Shown: positions 35,285 through 45,416 of the stretch, one piece after another
Numbering within the stretch: position 1 is the stretch's first letter
Layout of the letters: each line of letters begins with the position of its first letter
Assembly (NCBI RefSeq): GCF_014230145.1
Contig: NZ_JACHVC010000012.1
Span: 377,001 to 441,000, forward strand
DNA: 64,000 bases
Reading direction: 5' to 3'
From: Pelagicoccus albus
GTDB taxonomy: Bacteria; Verrucomicrobiota; Verrucomicrobiia; Opitutales; Opitutaceae
Position numbers and translations under genes: made by a program
The notes under the pieces: model-generated
What the model was told of the DNA's origin: nothing
The model's database searches: none
Seen by the model: the letters and a program-made list of their open reading frames with translations, nothing else

Positions 35285-38062
35285 ATGAGCAAGTCCCGCA
35301 AGAGCCCGACTCGCTTCCTTTGGAAATCGACCTGCCACACCTGCCAGGCGGTATTCCAGTGGTGCTACTCGGCTTTTGTTTTGCTCCTCATTGCCGCAAC
35401 GGCCTTTGCCGCCTACGTGGCGACTCTCGATGCCATACCCGTACCGGAGTTCCTGATACGGGAGATTCGTGGCCAGCTGCAAAAAGAGGGTATTCGCCTG
35501 AACATGGAGGCCATAAGCTTCCAACCCAACGGGAGAATCGTGGTGGAGCAGCCGGAATTCTATTCGCAAGAGCTGGGCTCCACCATTGTTTCAGCTGAAA
35601 GGCTGGTTGCTAGGCTGAAGCTAAGGCACCTCTTATTCGGAGGAATCGCCTTGGACGAGATCAAACTGTCCTCCGGGAAATTCATCATCCCGGCCATGCT
35701 CACTCCTACCGGCGAGCCATCCACTGCCATTAGCTCTATAAACCTAGATGCGACTTTGCGGGCAGATCGCTGGAGCGTCCACTATGCAAACCTCGCTCTG
35801 GGCGACTTGAAACTTTCCATCGCCGGCCGACTGGACAGTGAGCTCATCCGGGTCCCCGCCCCGAAACCGGACGCCCCAAAGTTCTCCTTGGCAAACTTGG
35901 TTCTCAAAGTCGCCCCCCAAGTCGCCAAAATCCAAAAGGAGCTGGATCGCTTCGAATCTCCCTTTTGCATCGTCGACCTCTATATAGATAAGAAGCAACA
36001 AGCCGCTCGCATCTACGCGGGCTCAAGCTTGGCTCGGGTCAATCCTCAGGTATCCGTTAAAGACCTCGTCTTACACGGCGACTACTCTCAAAGAAACGGC
36101 ATATCCGTAGTCCTGGAAGCCCGTAAGCTCCAACTGCCAAGCCAGATCTCCGCTAGAACTGCTAGAGTCAGCGGCGAGTGGGATTTGCCCCTGCAAATCG
36201 CAAATCCATTCCCACGCGGCATTCGTTCCGCTTTGGCTGGAATTTCCTACCAAGGTGTTACCCTGCCTTCCGTTGTGGTGGAAGGCGCCCTCGACCAAGC
36301 CTCGTACCAAGCCGAGATTTCCCTCGCCTTGCCGGATTCCCCAGTCGTTGCTCGCTTCACTCGAAATAAGGACTCGGGCCAAACCGATTTCGATATCCGC
36401 GGCCAACTGGATTCGGCCACCATCGATTTTCTTGCTCCGCTCGCTCAAACGTTGGCCAAACTGAATCTGCCCGCCATGGCCACCGTCGAGGGAGGCATCG
36501 ACTTTCACGCGCAGGGCGGTGTCGACGCTCAGTTCAAGCCCACAGGCATCTCCGCCTTCGCCCAAGCTGGTCCCACCTCTATTCTCGGAGCCGACATCGA
36601 CTTCGCCCAAACGGAAGCGAGTCTCGTTGGTCCGCAGATCGACGTCAGTTCCATCAAGATCAGATCGGGCAAACAGGGCGGCGAGATAAGAATCGGCTAC
36701 AACCTAGAGACCTTGTTTCGCCGCATCATGGTGGAGGGCTCTCTCGACCCAACCATGATCAACGGCTGGTTCAAGCCGTGGTGGTCTGCCATGTGGGACG
36801 GCATGACCTTTCCGGAAGAAGGCATGATGACCTACCTGGACTCGCAAGCGACCTTCAAGAAGCCGGACACCGTCTTCGTCACCGGTACTGGCTACACCAA
36901 GGGCATGGACCTGCGTGGCATGAAACTAGACGAACTCCGTACCCGCATCTTCTCGCGTTTCCACTACGTCGACCTTTACGATATGGAGCTTTCCACCGCA
37001 GCGGGAGAGCAAGCCCAAGGCGAGATCCAGTTCCATATGGATCGGGACATTCGCGACGACAAAGACAAGCTAACCGGGATCTGGATCGAAGCCGTTTCGA
37101 CTCTAGACGTGAAGAAGGCTCCCGACATCCTCTGGGAAATCTCCGAAGACGCAGCCGATATCTTAGAGCCCTACTGCTACGATTTGCCACCGCTCATCGA
37201 AGCGCGTTCCGCCTCCATTAGAAGACAGGACGAGTATATCAACGATATCGACCTAGACCTTCAGACTCAGACAGGCTTCACCTTTTACGGTTTTCCTTTC
37301 GAATCTCTGGATGCGTTTGTCCACATCGACGACGACATCATCGACATCCCCTTCGCCGAAGCCGATTTGGGCGGGGGCAAAGTCAACGTAACTGCCTTCA
37401 TCATCGGAGACGTCCTAGACCTCGACGCTCGTATGGATCAGGTGGGCTTCGGCGAGGCCCTCAACGCCAGCAACACCTACTTCGCCAACGACGGCAGCGA
37501 AACCGCCCAAGCCATGGATCCCGAGCGTCTCCTCTCTTTCGGTGGCAAGCTGGATGCCAACTTCCTCGGAGCCGGCATCGTAGGGGACTCCCTCTCCTTT
37601 GAAGGCGACGGAAAGTTCGATATCAAGGAGGCTGATTTCGGTTCATTCCGACTATTCGGCCTTTTGTCCATGGCCTTGGAAATTACTCCGCTACGCTTCA
37701 CCACCTTGAAGTTCACCAAAGCCTCCTCTCCCTACACCGTGGACAAGGACCAGGTCATCTTCACAGATTCGAAGCTAGAGGGAGGCGGAGCCGCAATCGA
37801 AACGGAAGGCATCTATAATATAGAGACCGACGCCCTGAACTTTTCAGCCAAACTCTTCCCATTTCGCAACAGCAAGGTGCCCATCCTCACCCCGCTTATC
37901 AACCTGCCCCTCAACGTCTTCTCAAACGTCTTCGAAGTCTCTGTCACCGGCACCTTCGACGAACCTGAGCTCCGTCTCTTCAACCCGAGCACCAAGGAAG
38001 AGATCGACGTCAGCACGCCCGCCGACACTCGCAATAGCCGCCCCGCCCCCGCGCGCAGATAG
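35285..38062 (+). CDS. AsmA-like envelope protein
   Basis: A 925-residue protein with one N-terminal helix (SAFVLLLIAATAFAAYVATL). A very long beta-repeat periplasmic region follows, with an AsmA-like C-terminal part (FGGKLDANFLGAGIVGDSLS and strands to KVPILTPLINLPLNVFSNVF). The pattern fits the AsmA/TamB/YhdP group, bridge-like proteins linked to lipid movement between the membranes. It is the last gene of the Gld-like operon, four bases after the DUF4340 gene. The pairing suggests the ABC complex works on envelope lipids or lipoproteins; this is inference. Confidence 0.75.
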   Translation: MSKSRKSPTRFLWKSTCHTCQAVFQWCYSAFVLLLIAATAFAAYVATLDAIPVPEFLIREIRGQLQKEGIRLNMEAISFQPNGRIVVEQPEFYSQELGSTIVSAERLVARLKLRHLLFGGIALDEIKLSSGKFIIPAMLTPTGEPSTAISSINLDATLRADRWSVHYANLALGDLKLSIAGRLDSELIRVPAPKPDAPKFSLANLVLKVAPQVAKIQKELDRFESPFCIVDLYIDKKQQAARIYAGSSLARVNPQVSVKDLVLHGDYSQRNGISVVLEARKLQLPSQISARTARVSGEWDLPLQIANPFPRGIRSALAGISYQGVTLPSVVVEGALDQASYQAEISLALPDSPVVARFTRNKDSGQTDFDIRGQLDSATIDFLAPLAQTLAKLNLPAMATVEGGIDFHAQGGVDAQFKPTGISAFAQAGPTSILGADIDFAQTEASLVGPQIDVSSIKIRSGKQGGEIRIGYNLETLFRRIMVEGSLDPTMINGWFKPWWSAMWDGMTFPEEGMMTYLDSQATFKKPDTVFVTGTGYTKGMDLRGMKLDELRTRIFSRFHYVDLYDMELSTAAGEQAQGEIQFHMDRDIRDDKDKLTGIWIEAVSTLDVKKAPDILWEISEDAADILEPYCYDLPPLIEARSASIRRQDEYINDIDLDLQTQTGFTFYGFPFESLDAFVHIDDDIIDIPFAEADLGGGKVNVTAFIIGDVLDLDARMDQVGFGEALNASNTYFANDGSETAQAMDPERLLSFGGKLDANFLGAGIVGDSLSFEGDGKFDIKEADFGSFRLFGLLSMALEITPLRFTTLKFTKASSPYTVDKDQVIFTDSKLEGGGAAIETEGIYNIETDALNFSAKLFPFRNSKVPILTPLINLPLNVFSNVFEVSVTGTFDEPELRLFNPSTKEEIDVSTPADTRNSRPAPARR

Positions 38063-38445
38063 GAGAAACGGGCCTCGCCCGCCGTTACAGGCTCATACGC
38101 GATGGTTATCTAAAATGTAAAACGCGCCTTCCAAAAAATGGCGGTTCGGAGCGCTTTTTGGCGGCTAATAGGCACGATAGGGCCGCCTAATCGGCAAGAT
38201 CGCCGACTCCGCTAGTATCCAGAGCTTAGCGTTACCAAATTTTTACGGAATTCACCCTAAAAAATCCGTGCCAATTCCCCCTTTTTTCAGGGTAAAAAAC
38301 GGGTCAATCAATCGTCACAAATCGGCGCCAAAGCTAAGTCCCTGATTCGCAGTTTCTTATTCTTTTTCAGGGCCCGACACGAGTGTTTCCAACGGTAAAT
38401 CAAGCCCAAAAAAATAATTTTACCGCGTTGACGGTGCCGAAATAC

Positions 38446-38461
38446 TCCCAATATCTTGTGG
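38446..38461. promoter_or_regulatory. NrdR box 1
   Basis: TCCCAATATCTTGTGG matches the NrdR consensus ACACWATATATWGTGT at 12 of 16 positions. It starts 31 bases before box 2, three helical turns, the spacing known for paired NrdR sites. Confidence 0.7.
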
Positions 38462-38476
38462 TCCATCGAGGAAAAA

Positions 38477-38492
38477 CCACTGTATATTGTGG
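38477..38492. promoter_or_regulatory. NrdR box 2
   Basis: CCACTGTATATTGTGG matches the NrdR consensus at 13 of 16 positions and is nearly palindromic. It lies 145 bases upstream of nrdB. NrdR with bound dATP would repress nrdBA here. The nrdR gene itself is not in the window. Confidence 0.75.
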
Positions 38493-38637
38493 TTAATATG
38501 AGGTGGATAAGTCCGAATAACTCCCGCTCGCCAGAGCGTAAGAGCCGTGTTCCTTTCACCAACCCTCGGAATCCGTTTCCATAACGTAAGCCAATCCATT
38601 CAAGCCAAAACTGTCTCTACTTAGCTCGTAACCAACC

Positions 38638-39723
<1,086 letters not shown>

Positions 39724-39874
39724 GGTCTCCGAGGCAGCGAGCGTCCCCATAAAGGCCGTTCGCTCCACCCTCGCAGACTCCGCCAATGGTTTTTTCAGCC
39801 GCGGCCCACCAGCCGCGTTAACCCCTCCCCACCCATACTTCGCTTCAGCAACTCTAGCACTTCGCGCCGCCACC

Positions 39875-42800
39875 ATGATAAATCCAAATCTTCAGGAAGA
39901 CTTAGCTCTTAAACGTCTCATCACCGCTTCCCGTGAAAAATCTCACGGTTTCAATTGGCAGGCCGGCCTCGCCGACCAGGACAGTCAACGCACCTCCATC
40001 AACGTCGTGACCCACGAGGGCGAATCCACCTTCGACCTCTCCAAGATCGTCGACACCATCGGCAACGCCCTTGCCAACGTCCTTCTTTCCAAGAACCAGA
40101 CCGATGTGTATAATGACGCCAATCGCAGCTGGGTTTGCTCCGTAGCTCGCCAAGTCGTCGACAAGCTAGAGTCCAAGTCGGCTGAAACTCTCGAAGCCCG
40201 TGTTGGTCTCGGGGAACTGTACGACGTCATCGAAAACACTCTCGTAGACAACAACGCCTACGACGTCGCCAAATCCATGCTCATCAACCGTCAGCGCCAG
40301 CTCGTCGCCGACAAAAACATAGGGCTAAAAAACGTGCGCCTCATCCGTCGTGACCGAAAAGTAGTGCCTTGGAAGCAAGAGAAGATCGAAATCGCCGTAC
40401 GCCGCGCTTTCCTCTCCCTCGAGCAAAATTCCGACCCCGCTGTGGAAGTCGCCGCAGCAGTGACCGAGCGAGTCCAAAAATACGCCCACGCCTTCATCGA
40501 AATCGAAGAAGTTCAGGACATCGTCCAGGAAGAGCTCATGCGCCAAGGTCACTTCAAGGTGGCCGCCCACTACGTTCTCTACCGCGAGCAACGCCGGGCC
40601 ATGCGCGAGCAGGAAGCCCTTCAGATGGCCAACGACACCGAGCAAGACTCCATGGTCGTGGTCAAAAAGGCCGACGGCACCACCTACTTCTGGGATGGCA
40701 TCGACCTGAAGAAACGTATCGAGTTTGCCTCCATCGGCCTCGATCTCTGCCTCTCCGCTGACGAAATCGAATCCGAGCTCCGCCGCTCCGTCTTCGACGA
40801 GATCTCCGAAGCCGATCTCGAGAAGACCATCACCCTCAACGCTCGTACCCTCATCGAGCAAGACGCCGACTTCGCCAAGTTCGCCGCCCGCATCAAGCTC
40901 TCCTACATGTACCAGGAGACCCTTGGTTGGGACATCGTCCGCGACGGTATCGCCGCCATCAAGACCTTCCACCAAAAGAAGTTCAAGGAGTACGTCCGCC
41001 ACGGCATCCTGATCGGCCGCCTCAATCCGGACCTCAAGGACTACCAGATCGACAAGCTCGCTCGCACTCTCGATCCCTCCGCCGACCTCGATTTCGACTA
41101 CCTGGGAATTCAGACCCTTTACGATCGCTACCTCATCATCGACAAGACCAACCCGAAGAAGCAGCGTCGTATCGAGACGCCACAGTTCTTCTGGATGCGT
41201 GTCGCTATGGGACTCTTCATCCAAGAAGAGGACAAAGATGAGAAGGCCAAGACCCTCTACCGCCTCTACAAGTCACGCCGCTTCTGCAGCTCCACTCCGA
41301 CTCTCTTCAACTCCGGCACCAAGCACAGCCAGCTCTCCAGCTGCTACTTGTACTACGTCGAAGACTCCATCGAAGGCATCATGCAACGCGGCATCGCCGA
41401 CAACGCCTACCTCTCCAAGTGGGCAGGCGGCCTAGGCGGATCTTGGACCGCGGTTCGCGGCACCGGCTCCTACATCGGCGGAACCAACGGCGAATCCCAG
41501 GGCATCATCCCCTTCCTCAAGCTGCACAACGACCAGCTCATCGCGGTTAACCAAGGCGGTAAGCGTCGCGGCTCTGGCTGCGCCTATCTCGAAACTTGGC
41601 ACAACGACCTCTACGACTTCCTAGAGCTTCGTAAGAACACCGGAGACGACCGTCGCCGTTGCCACGACATGAATACTGCCAACTGGGTACCCGACCTCTT
41701 CATGAAGCGTATGGAAGCCCGCCAGTCCTGGTCCTTCTTCCGCTCCTCCGAAGTACCCGACCTGCACGACGCCTACGGAGCGGACTTCGAAGCCAAGTAC
41801 ATCGCCTACGAAGCGAAGGCAGCCAAGGGCGAAATCTGGACCAAGGAAGTTCCCGCTATCGAAGTCTGGAAGCGCATGCTCTCCATGATCTTCGAGACCG
41901 GCCACCCATGGATCACCTTCAAGGACCCTTGCAACGTCCGCTCCCCGCAAGACCACTGCGGCGTCGTACACAGCTCCAATCTCTGTACCGAGATCACCCT
42001 CAACACTTCCCAAGAGGAAACCGCAGTCTGCAACCTCGGCTCCATCGTGCTCGACCAGCACTTGGACAAGGACGGCAACATCGACCACAAGAAGCTACGC
42101 GAAACCGTTAAGACCGCCATCCGAGCGCTCGACAACGTTATCGACATCAACTTCTACCCTACCGAAGCGGCCCGTCTCTCCAACTCCCGCCACCGCCCTA
42201 TCGGCCTCGGCATCATGGGACTGCAGAACTGCCTCTACCAGCGCGACACGCCTTTCGCCTCGCAGGAAGCAGTCGAATTCAACGACGAGATCATGGAAGC
42301 TGTGGCCTACTACGCCATCGAAGCCTCCTCCGACCTCGCCGCCGAGCGCGGCACCTACCAGAGTTACAAAGGCTCCAAGTGGGATCGTGGCCTCCTCCCG
42401 CAAGACACCGTTGACCTGCTCGAGCAAGAGCGCGGGACCGAAGTCGACGTCCCACGCGGCGGCAAGATGGATTGGACTCCCGTCCGCAAGAAGATCGCCA
42501 AGCAAGGCATGCGCAACTCCAACGTCATGGCCATCGCACCGACCGCCACCATCTCGAATATCACCGGCACCAGCCCATGTATCGAGCCTGGCTACAAGAA
42601 CCTCTTCGTTAAGAGCAACCTCTCCGGCGAGTTCATCATCCTCAACCAGCACCTCGTTCGCGACCTCAAGGACCGCGGACTCTGGGACCGCGAGATGCGC
42701 GACAACCTCAAGTACTTCGACGGCGAGCTCGACGAGATCGAAAACATCCCTGAAGACCTCAAGCAGAAGTACAAGACCGCCTTCTCCATCGACTACTCAT

Positions 42801-43069
42801 GGTTGGTACTCGCAGCAGCCCGCCGCCAGAAGTGGATCGACCAAAGCCAGTCGGTGAACCTCTTCCTCGCTAGCCCGGACATGAAGACCCTGTCTCACAT
42901 GTACCGCGCCGCTTGGAGACACGGCCTCAAGACCACCTACTACCTCCGCACCCTCGGCGCCTCGAATATCGAGAAAGCCACGGTCGGAGCAAAAAAGGAA
43001 CTCCGAGGCATCGTCGGCAAAAAGCCCACCGGCCCCGCCGAACCCGAGGTCTGCGAAAGCTGCCAATAA
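39875..43069 (+). CDS. nrdA: Ribonucleotide reductase large subunit with three ATP-cones
   Basis: A 1064-residue R1 protein, about 300 residues longer than E. coli NrdA because of N-terminal repeats. ATP-cone-like domains are read at residues 42-145, 154-242 (RRDRKVVPWKQEKIEIAV) and 260-345 (VVVKKADGTTYFWDGIDLKK). The active-site set is complete: the Cys of SSCYLYYV, NLCTEI with its Asn/Cys/Glu, AVCNLGS, the Tyr-Tyr pair of TYYLRTLG and the C-terminal CESC thiols. It reduces ribonucleoside diphosphates with NrdB. Several cones suggest complex dATP/ATP control, as in chlamydial NrdA of similar length. Confidence 0.95.
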   Translation: MINPNLQEDLALKRLITASREKSHGFNWQAGLADQDSQRTSINVVTHEGESTFDLSKIVDTIGNALANVLLSKNQTDVYNDANRSWVCSVARQVVDKLESKSAETLEARVGLGELYDVIENTLVDNNAYDVAKSMLINRQRQLVADKNIGLKNVRLIRRDRKVVPWKQEKIEIAVRRAFLSLEQNSDPAVEVAAAVTERVQKYAHAFIEIEEVQDIVQEELMRQGHFKVAAHYVLYREQRRAMREQEALQMANDTEQDSMVVVKKADGTTYFWDGIDLKKRIEFASIGLDLCLSADEIESELRRSVFDEISEADLEKTITLNARTLIEQDADFAKFAARIKLSYMYQETLGWDIVRDGIAAIKTFHQKKFKEYVRHGILIGRLNPDLKDYQIDKLARTLDPSADLDFDYLGIQTLYDRYLIIDKTNPKKQRRIETPQFFWMRVAMGLFIQEEDKDEKAKTLYRLYKSRRFCSSTPTLFNSGTKHSQLSSCYLYYVEDSIEGIMQRGIADNAYLSKWAGGLGGSWTAVRGTGSYIGGTNGESQGIIPFLKLHNDQLIAVNQGGKRRGSGCAYLETWHNDLYDFLELRKNTGDDRRRCHDMNTANWVPDLFMKRMEARQSWSFFRSSEVPDLHDAYGADFEAKYIAYEAKAAKGEIWTKEVPAIEVWKRMLSMIFETGHPWITFKDPCNVRSPQDHCGVVHSSNLCTEITLNTSQEETAVCNLGSIVLDQHLDKDGNIDHKKLRETVKTAIRALDNVIDINFYPTEAARLSNSRHRPIGLGIMGLQNCLYQRDTPFASQEAVEFNDEIMEAVAYYAIEASSDLAAERGTYQSYKGSKWDRGLLPQDTVDLLEQERGTEVDVPRGGKMDWTPVRKKIAKQGMRNSNVMAIAPTATISNITGTSPCIEPGYKNLFVKSNLSGEFIILNQHLVRDLKDRGLWDREMRDNLKYFDGELDEIENIPEDLKQKYKTAFSIDYSWLVLAAARRQKWIDQSQSVNLFLASPDMKTLSHMYRAAWRHGLKTTYYLRTLGASNIEKATVGAKKELRGIVGKKPTGPAEPEVCESCQ

Positions 43070-43114
43070 GGTAGCATCCTTCGTCCCGATCGCCACCTAA
43101 CTAACTGAGCTTTC

Positions 43115-43150
43115 AAGGCCCTGCACAAATATACAGTGCAGGGCCTTTTA
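43115..43150 (+). terminator. Rho-independent terminator after nrdA
   Basis: A 12-base perfect stem (43115-43126 with 43136-43147), a nine-base loop and a short T run, beginning 45 bases after the nrdA stop. Confidence 0.85.
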
Positions 43151-43202
43151 TAATTCACATAGGACTGTAATTGTCCTACCGAATCACTACACTTCTTAGA
43201 TC

Positions 43203-44219
43203 ATGATCGCATCCCCTTCATTTCGTTTCCTTGATTTTTGTGCCGGTATTGGAGCAGGTCACGCAGCAGCGGTAAAACTCGGGGGCGAGTGTGTAGGCTA
43301 TTCAGAAATAGATCCGAAAGCGAAACGTACTTACAGAATGCTCCATGAGCTAGATACACTCTGGGAACCTCTGCTCGACCTAGGAGACCTCACCAAGATC
43401 AACCCAAATGACGTGCCAAACTTCGATGTAATGCTTGGAGGATTTCCCTGTCAGACCTTTTCAATAGTTGGCAGACGTGAAGGTTTCAGTGATCCACGTG
43501 GCCAAATAATCTTCGCCCTCAGCGATATCCTTGCAGCAAAGAAACCAAACTACTTCGTCCTTGAAAACGTCAAGGGCTTGATGAGCCACAACAAAGGCGA
43601 GACCCTACGCCAGATCTTAACTGAACTCGAATCCGTTGGGTACAATGTCGACTGGAAACTCGTTTCCTCTGTGGATTTCGGGGTACCCCAAATGCGTGAG
43701 CGTGTCTATTTCGTGGGTGTTCGGAAAGATCTAGTCAATGCGGACTTCGAGTTTGCATTCCCTGAAAAAGCCAAACGTATCAAGAATCTCCGCAGCTACC
43801 TAAGATCCAAAGACCCGAAATACGCGGTTTCCGAGACTGGTTACGCCTACCTTAAAAAGTATCTAAACAACAAATACAACAAGGAGTCGAAAGTCACAGT
43901 CGACGAACTAAAAGCGTTACCCGACTTCACAATGATTGATACGCGTCAATCAGACCTACGAATATTCAAAAAGATAGCTCCAACACTTCGCTCAGGACGA
44001 CACGGTCTCCTATACGCAAGAGAAGGCCAACTAAGAAAACTATCCGGACTCGAAGGGTTAGCACTACAAGGATTTGATACGAAATTCCAAAAACGCATCC
44101 AAAACGTATCAGATTCAGACCTACTACATCAGGCAGGTAACGCATTCACTGTCGACGTTGTTCACTCATTACTGGAGAACTTGTTTCAGCAAGCAGCTTT
44201 TCCGGCAGCTTGTGCATGA
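43203..44219 (+). CDS. DNA (cytosine-5) methyltransferase of a type II R-M system
   Basis: A 338-residue C5 methyltransferase with its motifs in normal order: I (FLDFCAGIGAGHAAAVKLG), IV with catalytic Cys83 (GGFPCQTFS), VI (FVLENVKGL), VIII (VPQMRERVYFVG), a target-recognition region of about 110 residues, and IX/X (LHQAGNAFTVDVV). It methylates a cytosine in a short DNA site that cannot be read from sequence. The gene reads AT-richer than nrdA before it, consistent with horizontal transfer. The likely nuclease gene follows after 66 bases on the same strand. Confidence 0.93.
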   Translation: MIASPSFRFLDFCAGIGAGHAAAVKLGGECVGYSEIDPKAKRTYRMLHELDTLWEPLLDLGDLTKINPNDVPNFDVMLGGFPCQTFSIVGRREGFSDPRGQIIFALSDILAAKKPNYFVLENVKGLMSHNKGETLRQILTELESVGYNVDWKLVSSVDFGVPQMRERVYFVGVRKDLVNADFEFAFPEKAKRIKNLRSYLRSKDPKYAVSETGYAYLKKYLNNKYNKESKVTVDELKALPDFTMIDTRQSDLRIFKKIAPTLRSGRHGLLYAREGQLRKLSGLEGLALQGFDTKFQKRIQNVSDSDLLHQAGNAFTVDVVHSLLENLFQQAAFPAACA

Positions 44220-44285
44220 CTAACATACCCCCACCGTGGATCCATCGATCCATATCGAACTCAATGCGCGTAACAAAGGAATCCA

Positions 44286-45020
44286 ATGAGCGCCGACCGG
44301 CTAAACGCCAAATTTGGTACCGATACAGAAAAACAACTCTGCACCCTATTTCGAAAGAACAAAGACCTTCCTGAGAAACTGCTTCGCAAACTGAACCTAT
44401 CAGGAGGGGATTTCTTGGAAGTGTATCCGACAGGGACTTCCAACAAAAAATCAGATCTACTTGCCATGTACGCCGGCGGGGCCGGTATCGGGATCAACGT
44501 AAAGTCTGCGAGATCGATCGGCTTCAACCAAGTTACCAGAACTTGGCTTGATTCTTTTGCTTCAAAAATCGGCCTCAGCGAGTTTGCTATAAAAGCGATA
44601 CAAAACGGAATAGACAACCACCGGCTCAAAAGATCCAAGATCCTTATAGAAGAACAATACCGCGACCTACTCGCCACCGAACTAAGCAAAAAGTCAGGAA
44701 AGATTATCGAAGAGATCTTCATGGGCATCGGCAACGACGTAGCAAAATGCTTGGTGCTCATTAATAAAGCCAACAACACAATACACTTCTACGATATCAG
44801 AGAAGCGGTTTACTCGATATCTAAACAGCCGATAGAATTCTCGAAGAACGGTGTAATTCAGTTTGGCGATTTCATAACGCTGCAAAGGAAAGGAGGAGAT
44901 GGGAACGTTAAGAGACCTCCCAAATCCGATCCTAAACATCCGGGGAACCAAATTCAGTTTAAGATGAAAATCATTAAATACATGGAAGCAGTTCCTCCAA
45001 TGCTTACATCAAGCCTCTAA
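44286..45020 (+). CDS. Probable type II restriction endonuclease (PD-(D/E)XK-like)
   Basis: A 244-residue soluble protein with no family I can name. It has a probable PD-(D/E)XK core: Asp57 (NKKSDLLAMY), a Gly-rich hairpin (AGGAGIGI) and a strand with Asn71-x-Lys73 (INVKSARSIGFNQ), where Asn replaces the usual acidic residue. The middle and C-terminal parts are Lys-rich and helical, suiting DNA binding. Its position right after a lone C5 methyltransferase, the matching AT-rich base use and a terminator downstream support a two-gene restriction-modification unit. Function is inferred from context and motif. Confidence 0.7.
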   Translation: MSADRLNAKFGTDTEKQLCTLFRKNKDLPEKLLRKLNLSGGDFLEVYPTGTSNKKSDLLAMYAGGAGIGINVKSARSIGFNQVTRTWLDSFASKIGLSEFAIKAIQNGIDNHRLKRSKILIEEQYRDLLATELSKKSGKIIEEIFMGIGNDVAKCLVLINKANNTIHFYDIREAVYSISKQPIEFSKNGVIQFGDFITLQRKGGDGNVKRPPKSDPKHPGNQIQFKMKIIKYMEAVPPMLTSSL

Positions 45021-45416
45021 ATACGGGTACGCCCGAAAGGGACAGGGCTAAATTCTTGATCCTTAATCGGACTACGAACTCGAAAAGACAGACGCTAGGA
45101 ACGACTCTTCGTCAGAACCACAAGCCTTTCTAAGCCAGACTCTCATCCTCAAGAGTCTGGCTTGTTCTTTGCGTCAAGGCAGGCAAGCAAAGGTTAACGC
45201 CGCCGATCGCTCCTCTCACGGGTCCTGATATATGCGTGCAACGTCCCTCCTGGAGTGCTCACCCGCTGCTAGAGAACACACGTAGGAACTTCATTTCAAC
45301 TTGTTGTATAATTGTTTTATGTAGGTATTTTCAACATATTAGCCCATATTCTCAACAAGACCACATTTCCTAATCCTCAGACTGACGGATTTGGAAAGCA
45401 AAGAAAGGAAAGCCCC
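45021..45416. other. Intergenic region after the R-M genes
   Basis: 396 bases without a gene. It holds the R-M terminator (45132-45170) and, near its right end, a TATAAT at 45307-45312 in an AT-rich stretch that could be the -10 element of the following gene; no clear -35 was found. The frame of that gene is open back to 45312, but the ribosome site at 45401-45410 fixes the start at 45417. Confidence 0.5.
45132..45170 (+). terminator. Terminator after the R-M genes
   Basis: A perfect 12-base stem (45132-45143 with 45152-45163), an eight-base loop and a T-rich tail GTTCTTT, 111 bases after the putative endonuclease stop. Confidence 0.8.

Larger units (their letters stand above)
38063..38637. 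other. Intergenic region between the Gld-like operon and nrdB
   Basis: 575 bases without a convincing gene. The left part is richer in A/T runs and holds several possible hairpins: ACCCT-A6 (38254-38264) can pair with T6-C-AGGGT (38282-38293), and GGAATT (38247-38252) with AATTCC (38273-38278). The right part carries two NrdR boxes. An 84-codon reverse frame (38308-38562) runs over the boxes and is judged spurious. No known riboswitch was recognised. Confidence 0.5.

Noticed and set aside
38308-38562. 84-codon reverse frame upstream of nrdB
   Set aside because: It runs over both NrdR boxes and AT-rich hairpins, has no ribosome site and resembles nothing known.
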